Origin: DASYAE01 sp036501535
GTDB taxonomy: Bacteria; Actinomycetota; Actinomycetes; Streptomycetales; Catenulisporaceae
Length of the DNA stretch: 27,905 bases
NCBI GenBank assembly: GCA_036501535.1
Contig: DASYAE010000112.1
Span: forward strand, 1-27,905
Reading direction: 5' to 3'
Shown here: piece after piece, positions 1 to 7,914 of the stretch
How positions within the stretch are numbered: position 1 is the first letter of the stretch
Layout of the letters: every line of letters starts with the position of its first letter
The notes under the pieces: model-generated
Databases searched by the model: none
Seen by the model: the letters and a program-made list of their open reading frames with translations, nothing else
Told to the model about the DNA's origin: nothing
Made by a program: the position numbers and the translations under genes

Positions 1-1
1 C

Positions 2-1765
2 GGCGGGATGGGGCGGGTCTACCTTTCGTTCACCCCCGGCGGCCGGGCGATCGCGATCAAGGTGGTGCGGCCGGACTATGCCGAGGACCCGGAGTTCCGG
101 GCCCGGTTCCGCCGCGAGGTCTCCGCCGCCCAGCGGGTTCAGGGCATTTACACCGCGTCGGTGGTGGACGCGGACGTCGAGGCGCCGGTTCCCTGGCTGG
201 CCACCGTCTACGTTCCCGGGCCGTCGCTGCACCGGGCGGTCGCCGAGCACGGGCCGCTGCCGCTGGACACCGTCAGCAGGCTGATGGGCGCGGTGGGGGA
301 GGGCCTGGCCTCGGTGCACCTCGCCGGGCTGATCCACCGGGACCTCAAGCCGGCCAACGTCCTGCTGGCCGAGGACGGCCCGCGGGTGATCGACTTCGGC
401 ATCGCGCACGCCGCCGACGCCACGACGCTGACCAAGGTGGGCGTCGGGCTGGGCACCCCGGCCTTCATGGCCCCGGAGCAGGTGCGCGGCGTGGCGGTCA
501 CTCCGGCCACGGACGTGTTCGCCCTCGGGCACCTCGCGTTCTACGCGGCCGCCGGGCACACCGCGTTCGGCGAGGGGCACGTGTCCGCGATCGTGCACCG
601 GATCGGCTACGAGCAGCCTGATCTGACCGACTGCCCCGATCAGCTGCGCGGCCTGGTCGAGGCCTGTCTGCAGAAGGACCCGGACGACCGGCCGCAGATG
701 TCCGAGATCGTCGAGCAGGCCAGGGCCCTGTATCCGAGCGACCGGCTCAGCTGGCTGCCGCCGGCCCTCGCTGCGGCGCTGGCCGGGTACGACACGACGA
801 CGGTGTTCACGCCGCGCCAGGGCGGCTGGGCGGGACGGGGCCATGGCCAGGGGCAAGGTCAGGGTGCTGCTGTGGCCGCCGCGCCCACCGCGCCCGCAGC
901 CGCGGCGGCCGGACCCGGGGCGGCCTCCGCGACCACGGCTCCTCTCAAGGAAGACGCGCCGAGATACACGCCGATGCAGGCGCCGCCGCGGCCGTATCAG
1001 AACCCTGCTGCGTGGCCGGGCGCGGCGGGCGGTCCGGGCGCCGGCTACGGCCCGGCCTCGCCGATGCCGTATCAGCCGCCGTACCCGCTGCGGCAGCGCG
1101 GCAACAGGAAGCTGGTGCCCGCCCTGATCGGCGGCGGCGTGCTCCTGGTCGTGCTGATCCTGTTGCTCACGCACGCTTTCTCCAACGCGAACAACAGCAA
1201 CAACGCGGGCAACGACGCGCCGCTCGGCAGCACGTCGGCGTCCGCGTCCTCGGGGCAGCAGCTCGGCGCGAGCGGCTCGCCCGCGCCGACGAACGCCGCC
1301 ACCAACCTCGCCGCGGGCTTCTCCAGCGAGTATTCGAACACGCAGTTCACCATGCCCGGCGAGAGCTGCACCCAGGACGGCTACAGCGACGAGTCCTTCA
1401 CCCCCTCCTCGGTGCTGTTCACCCAGAGCGGCCCGCAGGTCAGCACCAACGGCGGCAACGCCGACATCTCGCTGAACTGCAACGACGACAGCGGAACCGG
1501 CGTCACCGACATCGCGCCCGACAACATCGAGATCGCCCAGGTCACCGGCACGCCCTCGGCCTCGGCGTGCTACTCCGCGGTGCAGCGCGAGCCGATAGCC
1601 GGCGACATCCGGTACACCGACCTGCACGGCGGCATGGAGTTCTGCCTGGTCGGCGGCGAGAACAACGACCAGCTGGTGTTCCTGAAGCTGGACGGCACCG
1701 ACGGCGGCACCTTCGACCTGGCCTGGACCGCGACCGGATGGGCGCTGCCGTCCGACAACAGCTGA
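2..1765 (+). CDS. Transmembrane Ser/Thr protein kinase (5' end outside window)
   Basis: Membrane-anchored eukaryotic-like (PknB/Hanks type) kinase, predicted to phosphorylate Ser/Thr on cytoplasmic targets. The frame is open from base 2. The first visible residues, GGMGRVYL, are the end of the glycine-rich loop, so about 20-30 N-terminal codons lie to the left of the window and the ATG at 8 is not the true start. Counting from that ATG, the ATP-binding Lys is about residue 18, HRD is 110-112 (IHRDLKPAN), DFG is 129-131 and APE is 155-157, so all catalytic elements are present. A Pro/Ala/Gly-rich juxtamembrane linker (about 275-365) precedes one membrane helix (about 370-392). The outer domain of about 190 residues has a Ser/Ala/Asn-rich stalk and several cysteines; I do not recognise the ectodomain family. 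The gene is convergent with another kinase gene. Confidence 0.9.
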   Translation, partial: GGMGRVYLSFTPGGRAIAIKVVRPDYAEDPEFRARFRREVSAAQRVQGIYTASVVDADVEAPVPWLATVYVPGPSLHRAVAEHGPLPLDTVSRLMGAVGEGLASVHLAGLIHRDLKPANVLLAEDGPRVIDFGIAHAADATTLTKVGVGLGTPAFMAPEQVRGVAVTPATDVFALGHLAFYAAAGHTAFGEGHVSAIVHRIGYEQPDLTDCPDQLRGLVEACLQKDPDDRPQMSEIVEQARALYPSDRLSWLPPALAAALAGYDTTTVFTPRQGGWAGRGHGQGQGQGAAVAAAPTAPAAAAAGPGAASATTAPLKEDAPRYTPMQAPPRPYQNPAAWPGAAGGPGAGYGPASPMPYQPPYPLRQRGNRKLVPALIGGGVLLVVLILLLTHAFSNANNSNNAGNDAPLGSTSASASSGQQLGASGSPAPTNAATNLAAGFSSEYSNTQFTMPGESCTQDGYSDESFTPSSVLFTQSGPQVSTNGGNADISLNCNDDSGTGVTDIAPDNIEIAQVTGTPSASACYSAVQREPIAGDIRYTDLHGGMEFCLVGGENNDQLVFLKLDGTDGGTFDLAWTATGWALPSDNS

Positions 1766-1795
1766 CAGCTGGCGGGCGCTCAGCTCAGCTCAGCT
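1760..1795. terminator. Possible weak bidirectional terminator between convergent kinases
   Basis: AGCTGA (1760-1765, including the stop codon) can pair with TCAGCT (1780-1785). This is followed by tandem CAGCT units that can pair in several registers. There is no U-tract. The position between two convergent stops is the main argument; the stem is short. Confidence 0.25.
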
Positions 1796-1798
1796 GAC

Positions 1799-3412
1799 TC
1801 AGGACGAGGACGTCTCCGGCGTGAACCGGTCGGAGATCCGCGCCTCGTTCGCGCCGACGATCATGCAGACCGCGCGGTGGTAGCCGTCATCCCAGGCGGA
1901 CGTGCTGGGAACGCCGACCCGGTAGTCATAGCTCGAGGAAATGGTGCCGGAGGGGAAGAGCTTGCCCACGTCGGCGCTGCAGGCGTTGTCGGCATCGCCG
2001 TTGCTTGCGTCGTCCTGGTTCGCCAGCGGGATGACGGCGATCACCTCGGCGTCGTGCTGCTGCCCGCAGTCGGCGAGGGTCGGCGTGCCGTCGCCCTGCG
2101 CGTCGGTGGAGTAGACGTTGTTCAGGCATTGTCCGAGCGCGAGTTGGCTGAACGCGACCTGGTCTCCGTAGGCCAGCGAGGCCGACGCGGAGGCCGCGCC
2201 GCCTGTGACGCCGGACGAGCCGGCCCCTGAGGAGCCCGCGCCCGCCTGAGCGGTGGACCACCACAGCGAGACGCCGAAGATGGCGGCGATCAGCATCATC
2301 GTCGAGGCCATGATGCTCGGGCGGCGGAACTTCCGCCTGGGCTTGGGCCCCGGCCCCGGCGTCGGATCGAGGGTGGTCGGCGGCGCGTCCTGCGGCTCGT
2401 TGAACTGCTGCCACGCCTGCCCGGGTGCGCTCCCGGACACGACGCGGGCCATGACAACGTTCGACTGCTCTTCCCGCAGCGTCTGGGGCATCGGGGCCGT
2501 GCCCGTCGCGTGCCAGAGACTGTCGCGTGCGTCGGCAGGTTGATAGTCCGTGCCGGGATATCCGGACCACGTGGCGGTGTTGCCGGCGCCCTGGCCGGGC
2601 CGCTGCAGGAGGTCGCGGACCTGCCGGCCGGTGGACCGCCACGCCGGGTCCCGCACCAGCAGTGCGCTGATGGCGTCGGCGAGCGGGCTCCGGCAGGTCG
2701 GGCGCGGGATTTCCTCCATCAGGACCGCGTTGAGGGTGGAGACGGTGGTGTCGCGGTCGAACGGGCCGACGCCTTCGACCGCGAAGTACAGGGTCGCGCC
2801 CGCGGACCACAGGTCGGCCGCCGGGTGGATGTCGGCGCCGCGATAGAGCTCAGGGGCCATATATGCCTGGGTACCGATGATGCCGGCCTGAGTCAGCCTG
2901 GTGTCGGTCTCGGCGTGGGCGATGCCGAAGTCGGCGAGCTTCACCGTGTCGCCGGGCTCGATGATGATGTTCGAGGGCTTCACGTCGCGGTGCACCACGC
3001 CGAGGGCGTGCGCCGCGTCGAGGACGTCCAGCAGTTGCAGGGCGATCGACGTCACCCGGCCCTCGGACAGCGGCCCCTGGGCGACCACGATCTGGGCCAG
3101 GTTCGGCGCTCGGACCAGCTCCATGATCAGGTAGACCGCGTCGTCCTCCGCGGTCGCCGGGATCACGTCGTGCAGCGTAACCGCGTTTGGATGGCGCACC
3201 CGGGCGGCGTTGCGGCCCTCGGCCAGCGCGCGCCGGGCGACCAGTTCCCGGTCCTCCGGGGGCAGGTGGGCCGGCGCGCGCAGCTCCTTGATCGCGACCT
3301 GGCGCCCGATCAGCTCGTCGTCGGCCAGCCACACGACCCCCATGCCGCCGCGGCCCAGCTGCCGGGAGAGCCGGTAGCGTCCGGCCAGCACCCTGGGACC
3401 CATCGCAGTCAT
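1799..3412 (-). CDS. Ser/Thr protein kinase with septum-formation-like extracellular domain
   Basis: Full-length membrane kinase of 537 aa. The start ATG at 3412 has a GGGGAGGAG ribosome-binding site 9 nt upstream; an internal ATG at 3403 is less well placed. The kinase domain covers about residues 13-270: loop GRGGMG (21-26 region), Lys42, HRD with Asp143, DFG with Asp161, then the APE region. A basic Pro-rich linker leads to one membrane helix at about 365-385 (beginning IMASTMMLIAAIFG). The ectodomain of about 150 residues contains GQCLNN, LADCGQQHDAEV, NAC and RAVC. This four-cysteine spacing with a central H-D/A-E motif is that of the actinobacterial septum-formation domain (PF13845-like). 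Known of the family: such domains occur alone or on membrane proteins of dividing actinobacteria. Inference: the ectodomain senses an envelope or division signal. It shares little with the neighbouring kinase outside the catalytic core. Confidence 0.92.
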   Translation of the reverse strand: MTAMGPRVLAGRYRLSRQLGRGGMGVVWLADDELIGRQVAIKELRAPAHLPPEDRELVARRALAEGRNAARVRHPNAVTLHDVIPATAEDDAVYLIMELVRAPNLAQIVVAQGPLSEGRVTSIALQLLDVLDAAHALGVVHRDVKPSNIIIEPGDTVKLADFGIAHAETDTRLTQAGIIGTQAYMAPELYRGADIHPAADLWSAGATLYFAVEGVGPFDRDTTVSTLNAVLMEEIPRPTCRSPLADAISALLVRDPAWRSTGRQVRDLLQRPGQGAGNTATWSGYPGTDYQPADARDSLWHATGTAPMPQTLREEQSNVVMARVVSGSAPGQAWQQFNEPQDAPPTTLDPTPGPGPKPRRKFRRPSIMASTMMLIAAIFGVSLWWSTAQAGAGSSGAGSSGVTGGAASASASLAYGDQVAFSQLALGQCLNNVYSTDAQGDGTPTLADCGQQHDAEVIAVIPLANQDDASNGDADNACSADVGKLFPSGTISSSYDYRVGVPSTSAWDDGYHRAVCMIVGANEARISDRFTPETSSS

Positions 3413-3514
3413 CGATGAGCGCTCCTCCCCGGTTCACGCCTTCCGCAGTCCGTGCCGGTGTGAACTCGGGGAGCAGGCTAGCGCGCGCGGTCCGGCCCAC
3501 GCCACGCGGGTCGC

Positions 3515-4615
3515 TCAGCCCTCTGCCTCGATCCCGAGCAGCGCGCGGAACCTGCCGAGGAACAGCTCGCCCTTCAGCTCGGCGGTCTGGTCGGGGCCGA
3601 ACACGGCGCCGGTCTCGGGCGAGTAGCCCGCGCCGCCCTTCGGGCCGAGCGGCAGCACGATGCCGTCCGGCGCCGGCCGGTAGACCGCCGGCGCCTCCCG
3701 GCCCTCCATCAGCGCCCGGATGTTCTGCGCGACCACCTCGGCGTGCCGGCTCGCGGCGCGGGCCAGCTTCAGCTCCGGCAGCGCGGTGACGTCCCCGGCC
3801 GCGAACACCCGCTCCTGTCCGGCGATCCGCAACGCGGGCGTGACGGACAGCCGTCCGTCCGGCTGCCGCGCCGCGCTCAGCTCCTCGTCGAGGTGGTCGC
3901 TGACCGGAGCCTCGCCGAAGCACCGGAACCAGATGTCCGCGCTGATCTCGAGGCCTGATGCGGTCGTGACGCGGAACGCGGCGGCCCTGCCGGGCTCGGT
4001 CCGGGGGAGCGCGATGAGCGGGGAGCCGAGCAGCAGCCCGACCCCGAGCCGGTCCAGCTGCCGGCGCAGCTCGGCCCGGAACGGCTCCGGGAATCCGCCG
4101 GGCATCAGCTCGGGCCCCTGATCGAGCAGGGTGACCCGCTTGTCCGGCCAGGCCGCCTTGATCTCCCCGGCGAACTCCAGCCCGACCGCCCCGGCGCCGA
4201 CCAGCAGTACGTGCCCTGCTTCACGCAGCTCCCGGTGCAGCGCCCCGAACCGCGCCAGCGCCGCGGCCCGGTCGTCGATGTCGAACTTCGCCGGGAACGG
4301 ATATGTCGAGCCGGTCGCGATCACCACGAAGTCGGCCGGCAGCACCGCGCCGGAGCCCAGTTGCACGGCCCGCGCGGAGGTGCGGACCGCGCGCTCGTGC
4401 ACGACCCTCCCGTGCTTCAGCAGCCTGTCATACGGCAGGAACAGCCGCTCGGCCCAGAGCGGATCCACCGCCGCGCGCAGCGCCGCGACGTTGTGCACGA
4501 ACGTGTCGCGCGGCTCGACCACGACGACGTCCGCGACGTCGTCCAGCATCTTGGCCGCGACCGCCCCGGCGTAGCCGCCGCCCACCACGACCACCTTCGC
4601 CGACCTGCCAGTCAT
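3515..4615 (-). CDS. FAD-dependent NAD(P)H oxidoreductase (AIFM2/FSP1- or NDH-2-like)
   Basis: Two-dinucleotide-binding flavoprotein expected to pass electrons from NAD(P)H through FAD to a quinone or similar acceptor. The N-terminal FAD Rossmann motif is VVVGGGYAG. ATGSTYPFP is the usual second FAD-contact segment. The NAD(P)H Rossmann motif is LLVGAGAVGLEFAGE. VFAAGDVTAL is the C-terminal FAD-binding GD motif. There is no redox-active CxxC, so it is not a thioredoxin reductase or disulfide reductase. I chose ATG 4615 (366 aa) because TGAGGT lies 6 nt upstream; in-frame starts at 4627 and 4633 (GTG) exist but lack a good ribosome-binding site. It is divergent from an XRE regulator at 4761, which probably controls it. 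The exact acceptor is unknown. Confidence 0.88.
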   Translation of the reverse strand: MTGRSAKVVVVGGGYAGAVAAKMLDDVADVVVVEPRDTFVHNVAALRAAVDPLWAERLFLPYDRLLKHGRVVHERAVRTSARAVQLGSGAVLPADFVVIATGSTYPFPAKFDIDDRAAALARFGALHRELREAGHVLLVGAGAVGLEFAGEIKAAWPDKRVTLLDQGPELMPGGFPEPFRAELRRQLDRLGVGLLLGSPLIALPRTEPGRAAAFRVTTASGLEISADIWFRCFGEAPVSDHLDEELSAARQPDGRLSVTPALRIAGQERVFAAGDVTALPELKLARAASRHAEVVAQNIRALMEGREAPAVYRPAPDGIVLPLGPKGGAGYSPETGAVFGPDQTAELKGELFLGRFRALLGIEAEG

Positions 4616-4748
4616 GTCAAACCTCATATTCACCGGTCGGGTGCCCCGCAGGGCCTGACCCGACCGACTCTCCCGGCCGGTGCGGCGGCGAGGGAGACCG
4701 GCGTGAGGGTGGTAGTAGCGGGGCCACCATGCGGCGGACCGGCGCTGC

Positions 4749-4760
4749 TACGGTCGAAGG
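4749..4760 (+). promoter_or_regulatory. -10 element of a probable leaderless promoter for the XRE regulator
   Basis: TACGGT (4749-4754) fits the actinobacterial -10 pattern TANNNT and is followed by exactly 6 nt before the GTG at 4761, placing the transcription start at the first base of the start codon. There is no usable ribosome-binding site, since AAGG directly abuts the GTG. No convincing -35 is visible. Confidence 0.5.
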
Positions 4761-5636
4761 GTGAGCGGCAACGAGCTGAATGAGCTGGGCGTCTTCCTGC
4801 GCAACCGCCGGGAGGCGCTGTCCCCGGCGCGCGCGGGTCTGCCGGCCGGGCCGCGCCGCCGGGCACCGGGGCTGCGCCGCTCCGAGGTGGCGATGCTCGC
4901 CGGCGTCAGCGTGGAGTACATCACCCGGCTCGAACAGGGACGCGACCGGCGGCCCTCGCCCCAGGTCGTGGCGGCCCTCGCGCACGCGCTGCAGCTCACC
5001 GCGCACGAGCGGGCCCACTTCTACAAGCTGAGCAAGGCCGCCGACACCGGGCAGGCCTGTATGGCTGCTGCGATGGTGCGGCACAGCGCCCGGCCGCCGG
5101 TCCAAGCGCTGCTGGACCGCATGGACGCCACGCCTGCCGCGCTGTTCAACAGGCTCAGCGACGTGGTCGCGTGCACCGCGGCATACCGCCGGCTGATGGA
5201 ACCGCTCGGGCTGTTCGAGTCCGCGCCGGCGAACCTGGCCCGCTTCGTCTTCACCGATCCGCGCGCCCGCGCCGCATACCCGGACTGGGAGCACGTCGCC
5301 GACGAGCAGGCCGCCACCCTCAAGCACGGCCCGTTCCGGGCGAACCCGCAGATGGCGATGCTCGTCGACGAACTGGCCGGCACCGCGGGCGAGGCGTTCG
5401 CGCGCCGGGTGCGGACCCTGCCGGGCCTGCCGCAGCCCAACGGCGTCCTGCGCCTGATCCACCCGGGGGCGGGGGAGCTGCGTCTGGCCTTTGAGACGCT
5501 GGACCTGCCTGCCGACGACGACCAGCGGCTGATGGTCTATCTGCCCGCTGACGCGGCGGCGTCCGCAGCGCTCGACGACCTGGAGCGGCGCGGGGCGCCC
5601 GCGCTGCGGCTGGTCGCGGGCAGCCGGACCGGATGA
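4761..5636 (+). CDS. XRE-family regulator with MmyB-like ligand domain
   Basis: Cytoplasmic one-component transcription factor of 291 aa. Residues about 8-85 form the helix-turn-helix: LGVFLRNRREALSP, then LRRSEVAMLAGVSVEYITRLEQGR, the recognition segment of this family, then PSPQVVAALAHALQLT. The rest (about 105-290) matches the MmyB-like C-terminal domain seen in very many actinobacterial regulators, with YNRLSDVVA-type (here LFNRLSDVVACTAAYRRL) and LRLIHPGAGELRLAFETLDLPADDDQRL segments. MmyB-type domains are thought to bind a small lipophilic ligand. These regulators usually sit divergent from the oxidoreductase they control, as here with the flavoprotein at 3515-4615. The GTG start is supported by a leaderless -10 six nt upstream. 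The gene ends at a strong hairpin. Confidence 0.93.
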   Translation: MSGNELNELGVFLRNRREALSPARAGLPAGPRRRAPGLRRSEVAMLAGVSVEYITRLEQGRDRRPSPQVVAALAHALQLTAHERAHFYKLSKAADTGQACMAAAMVRHSARPPVQALLDRMDATPAALFNRLSDVVACTAAYRRLMEPLGLFESAPANLARFVFTDPRARAAYPDWEHVADEQAATLKHGPFRANPQMAMLVDELAGTAGEAFARRVRTLPGLPQPNGVLRLIHPGAGELRLAFETLDLPADDDQRLMVYLPADAAASAALDDLERRGAPALRLVAGSRTG

Positions 5637-5674
5637 GTGCCGCCCTCGCCGGGAAGCCGGGCGAGGGCGGCACT
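5636..5674. terminator. Strong bidirectional terminator hairpin
   Basis: A perfect 15-bp stem: left arm 5636-5650 (begins AGTGCCGCC), 9-nt loop 5651-5659, right arm 5660-5674 (ends GGCGGCACT). The last base of the XRE stop codon is the first base of the stem. It lies between the convergent XRE and GH30 genes and has no T-run, as is common in actinomycetes. Confidence 0.85.
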
Positions 5675-5704
5675 GATCATGCGGTGAAACAGTGTTCTAC
5701 CGGC

Positions 5705-7612
5705 TCATCCGAGGGCCCACTTCTGGTTGGAGCCGCTGTTGCAGGTCCACAGGTCGATCCCGGTTCCGTTCGACGTGCCCTGACCCTTCACGTCGAGACA
5801 GAGCCCGGACTCGGTGTTGGTGACCGTGCCGTCCGGATGCGCCTGCCACTGCTGGTTGGAGCCGCCGTTACAGGTGTAGATATCGACGACGGTGCCTGCC
5901 GTCTTCCCCTGCTGATACGCGTCGAGGCACTTGTTGCCGTAGACGGTGATCGTGCCCGAGGGGGTCAGCGTGTACTCCTGGTTGCTGCCGGCGGTGCAGG
6001 TGGAGATGTCCAGCTGGGTGCCGTTCGTGGTCGAGGCTCCGGGCACGTCGAGGCACTTGCCGGACTGGCTGCCGACCAGCTCCTGCGCCGTGCTGCCGCC
6101 GCTGCCCGGGGAGCCGGAGCTGGTCAGCGCGTAGGTCGTCACGCTCTGCGCGGGCAGCGAGGCCGAGATCGTCGAGCCGGAGATGCTCGGCGCGCCGACG
6201 CTCGCCATGTTCTCGCTCGCGTCGGTCTGAACTGCACCGGAGGCGCCGATCGTGCCGCTGTTCAGGTTCAGGGCGAGGGTGGTCGCGGAGGTGTTCGTGT
6301 TCGTCGCCACGACGGTCCACTTGCCACCGCTCCAGAACGCCATCGCCTGCACGCCGGATGGAGCCCCTGATATGCCGTAGCGCACGGCCCCGGGTCTGAC
6401 GTATCTGCTGTACTGCCCGAGCACATAGAAGCGTTTCGAGAGGTAAAGCGTCTGATTGCCGTCAGAGGCGTAGCTCGGGTCGTAGTAGATCAGGCCGTCG
6501 TTCCAGCCGGAGGAGTTGACCGAGGTGGCGCAGGACGAGCTGGTCGCCGGGTCGCAGCCCATGGCCGAGGAGAGGGCGGTCCACCACTGGAACGCGCTGT
6601 CGTCGGCGTAGGAGAAGTCGTTGTAGACGTAGTTGGCCAGCACCAGGCCGCCGGCGATCGTCGGGTCGTACTGCGCGCCGTAGCTGCCGCCGGTCACCTG
6701 GCAGCAGATCTCGGAGGCCCACATCGGCTTGCCGTTCAGGTCGCCGAGCGCGCCGGTCTGTTCGAGCTCTGATGTCGACGGATAGTCGTAGGTGTGGTGC
6801 GCGATCGCCGTGGTGTCCGAGCGGGCGGTCGAGTCGGCCAGCCAGGTCGGCGCCTCGGACAGCAGCTGCGTGGTCTGGCTCGACTCGTCCGCGATCACCT
6901 TCGTGGACAGGCCGTTCGCGGAGAAGGCCGAGCCGATCGCGTCGATGACCCCGGCGCGCTCCGAGGCGGGCACCTCCATGCCCTCCTGGCCGCAGCTGCC
7001 GAACGAGTCGTCGGGCTCGTTCATCGGGCTGACCTGGCTGATGGTCACGCCCTCGGAGGCGAAGTGGGAGACGATCGTGGCCAGATACGTGCCGTACGCC
7101 GCGTCGTCCGCGGTGTTGATCTCGCCGCCGCAGTTCTCGCCGTTCGTCGTGTACTGCACCGGCGCGCTGTTGACGAACCCGATGATGTCCGGGACGCCGT
7201 CCGATGCCGCGGCCTTGAGGAAGTACTGCCCGCCCGGGTCGTTCGACCAGTTGTAGGTGCCTGACGAGGTCAGGAAGGTCTGCGGGGCGCGGGGCCCGGC
7301 GGAGACGCCGGCGCCACCGCCGCCGATGTTGTAACGGTACTGGCTCAGGTCGATCCCGCTGCTGGTGAACAGCAGGCTGGCGGCCTGCGCCTGCGCGGAC
7401 GAGGAGAACTTCGTCAGATCATTGACCCACCAGGCGCCGGACGCAGCGAACCCGGCGATGGTCTGGGCCGGCGCGGTGATCACGGCGGTGGTGGTCGCGG
7501 CCGGGGCGGCCGGCGCGGCGGACCAGACCCCGGCGAGCGTGCCGGCCGCGAGCACCCCGGCGGCCGGCAGGACGATGCTCAGGCGCGAGCGTTGGCGTGG
7601 TCTGGGTTTCAC
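5705..7612 (-). CDS. Secreted GH30 glycoside hydrolase, probable endo-beta-1,6-galactanase, with CBM13 lectin module
   Basis: Secreted 635-aa enzyme. Start GTG 7612 has GGAG 6 nt upstream. Residues 1-40 are a twin-basic signal peptide with a long hydrophobic core and AAPAAPAA before cleavage. The catalytic (beta/alpha)8 plus beta-sandwich region, about 45-495, has GFAASGAWWVND, YRYNIGGGG, the acid/base in SPMNEPDDS (Glu199) and the nucleophile in PMWASEICC (Glu301). This is the GH30 pattern, most like subfamily 5 endo-beta-1,6-galactanases; related Streptomyces enzymes also carry CBM13. A Gly/Ser linker (about 497-508) leads to a ricin-type beta-trefoil (511-635) with three repeats ending NQEY, NQQW and NQKW, each with CLD. 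Role inferred: cleavage of beta-1,6-galactan side chains of arabinogalactan-protein outside the cell. A ROK regulator is divergent. Another GH30 specificity (glucanase, xylanase) is less likely. Confidence 0.88.
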   Translation of the reverse strand: MKPRPRQRSRLSIVLPAAGVLAAGTLAGVWSAAPAAPAATTTAVITAPAQTIAGFAASGAWWVNDLTKFSSSAQAQAASLLFTSSGIDLSQYRYNIGGGGAGVSAGPRAPQTFLTSSGTYNWSNDPGGQYFLKAAASDGVPDIIGFVNSAPVQYTTNGENCGGEINTADDAAYGTYLATIVSHFASEGVTISQVSPMNEPDDSFGSCGQEGMEVPASERAGVIDAIGSAFSANGLSTKVIADESSQTTQLLSEAPTWLADSTARSDTTAIAHHTYDYPSTSELEQTGALGDLNGKPMWASEICCQVTGGSYGAQYDPTIAGGLVLANYVYNDFSYADDSAFQWWTALSSAMGCDPATSSSCATSVNSSGWNDGLIYYDPSYASDGNQTLYLSKRFYVLGQYSRYVRPGAVRYGISGAPSGVQAMAFWSGGKWTVVATNTNTSATTLALNLNSGTIGASGAVQTDASENMASVGAPSISGSTISASLPAQSVTTYALTSSGSPGSGGSTAQELVGSQSGKCLDVPGASTTNGTQLDISTCTAGSNQEYTLTPSGTITVYGNKCLDAYQQGKTAGTVVDIYTCNGGSNQQWQAHPDGTVTNTESGLCLDVKGQGTSNGTGIDLWTCNSGSNQKWALG

Positions 7613-7914
7613 GGCGCACTCCGTCTTTTGGTGTCTTGGCTATCCGTGCTTTAGGTGTTAATTCGGGCACGAATTTTCGCCCGGCAAACTAGGACGGCGC
7701 GGCGCGGCTGTCAAGGCGCGCGGGCGCGGCGCGGGACCGGCAAGACAGGCCTTTACCAGGCGGCGCGGCGCCGTCGCTCCTGCGATCTGTGCAGATTGCC
7801 GGCCATAAGGCGTACATGAATGGCTAGGCTGGGAGGCGGGCCGTCGGCTGCACGTTTCACAGGCCGGGCCCGGCCGGTCTGGTCGGTCGGGCCGGATCGC
7901 CGGAAGGGGCGCGG
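7613..7914. other. Divergent intergenic region GH30 / ROK
   Basis: No gene is supported in these 302 bases. The region holds the AT-richer stretch next to the GH30 start (about 7625-7690) with the inverted repeat at 7660-7675. On the right is the ROK ribosome-binding site (GGAAGGGG, about 5 nt before ATG 7915). I could not assign promoter hexamers with confidence. Confidence 0.5.
7660..7675. promoter_or_regulatory. Inverted repeat, candidate operator for the GH30 / ROK pair
   Basis: AATTCG-GGCA-CGAATT: perfect 6-bp arms around a 4-bp centre, in an unusually AT-rich stretch 48-63 bp upstream of the GH30 start codon. Its place in the divergent region makes it a candidate site for the ROK protein. 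The assignment is inference. Confidence 0.4.

Noticed and set aside
1012..1797. 261-codon Arg/Gly/Ala-rich plus-strand ORF inside the first kinase
   Set aside because: Out-of-frame shadow of the kinase; composition is that of GC-rich antisense or shifted frames, with no motifs.
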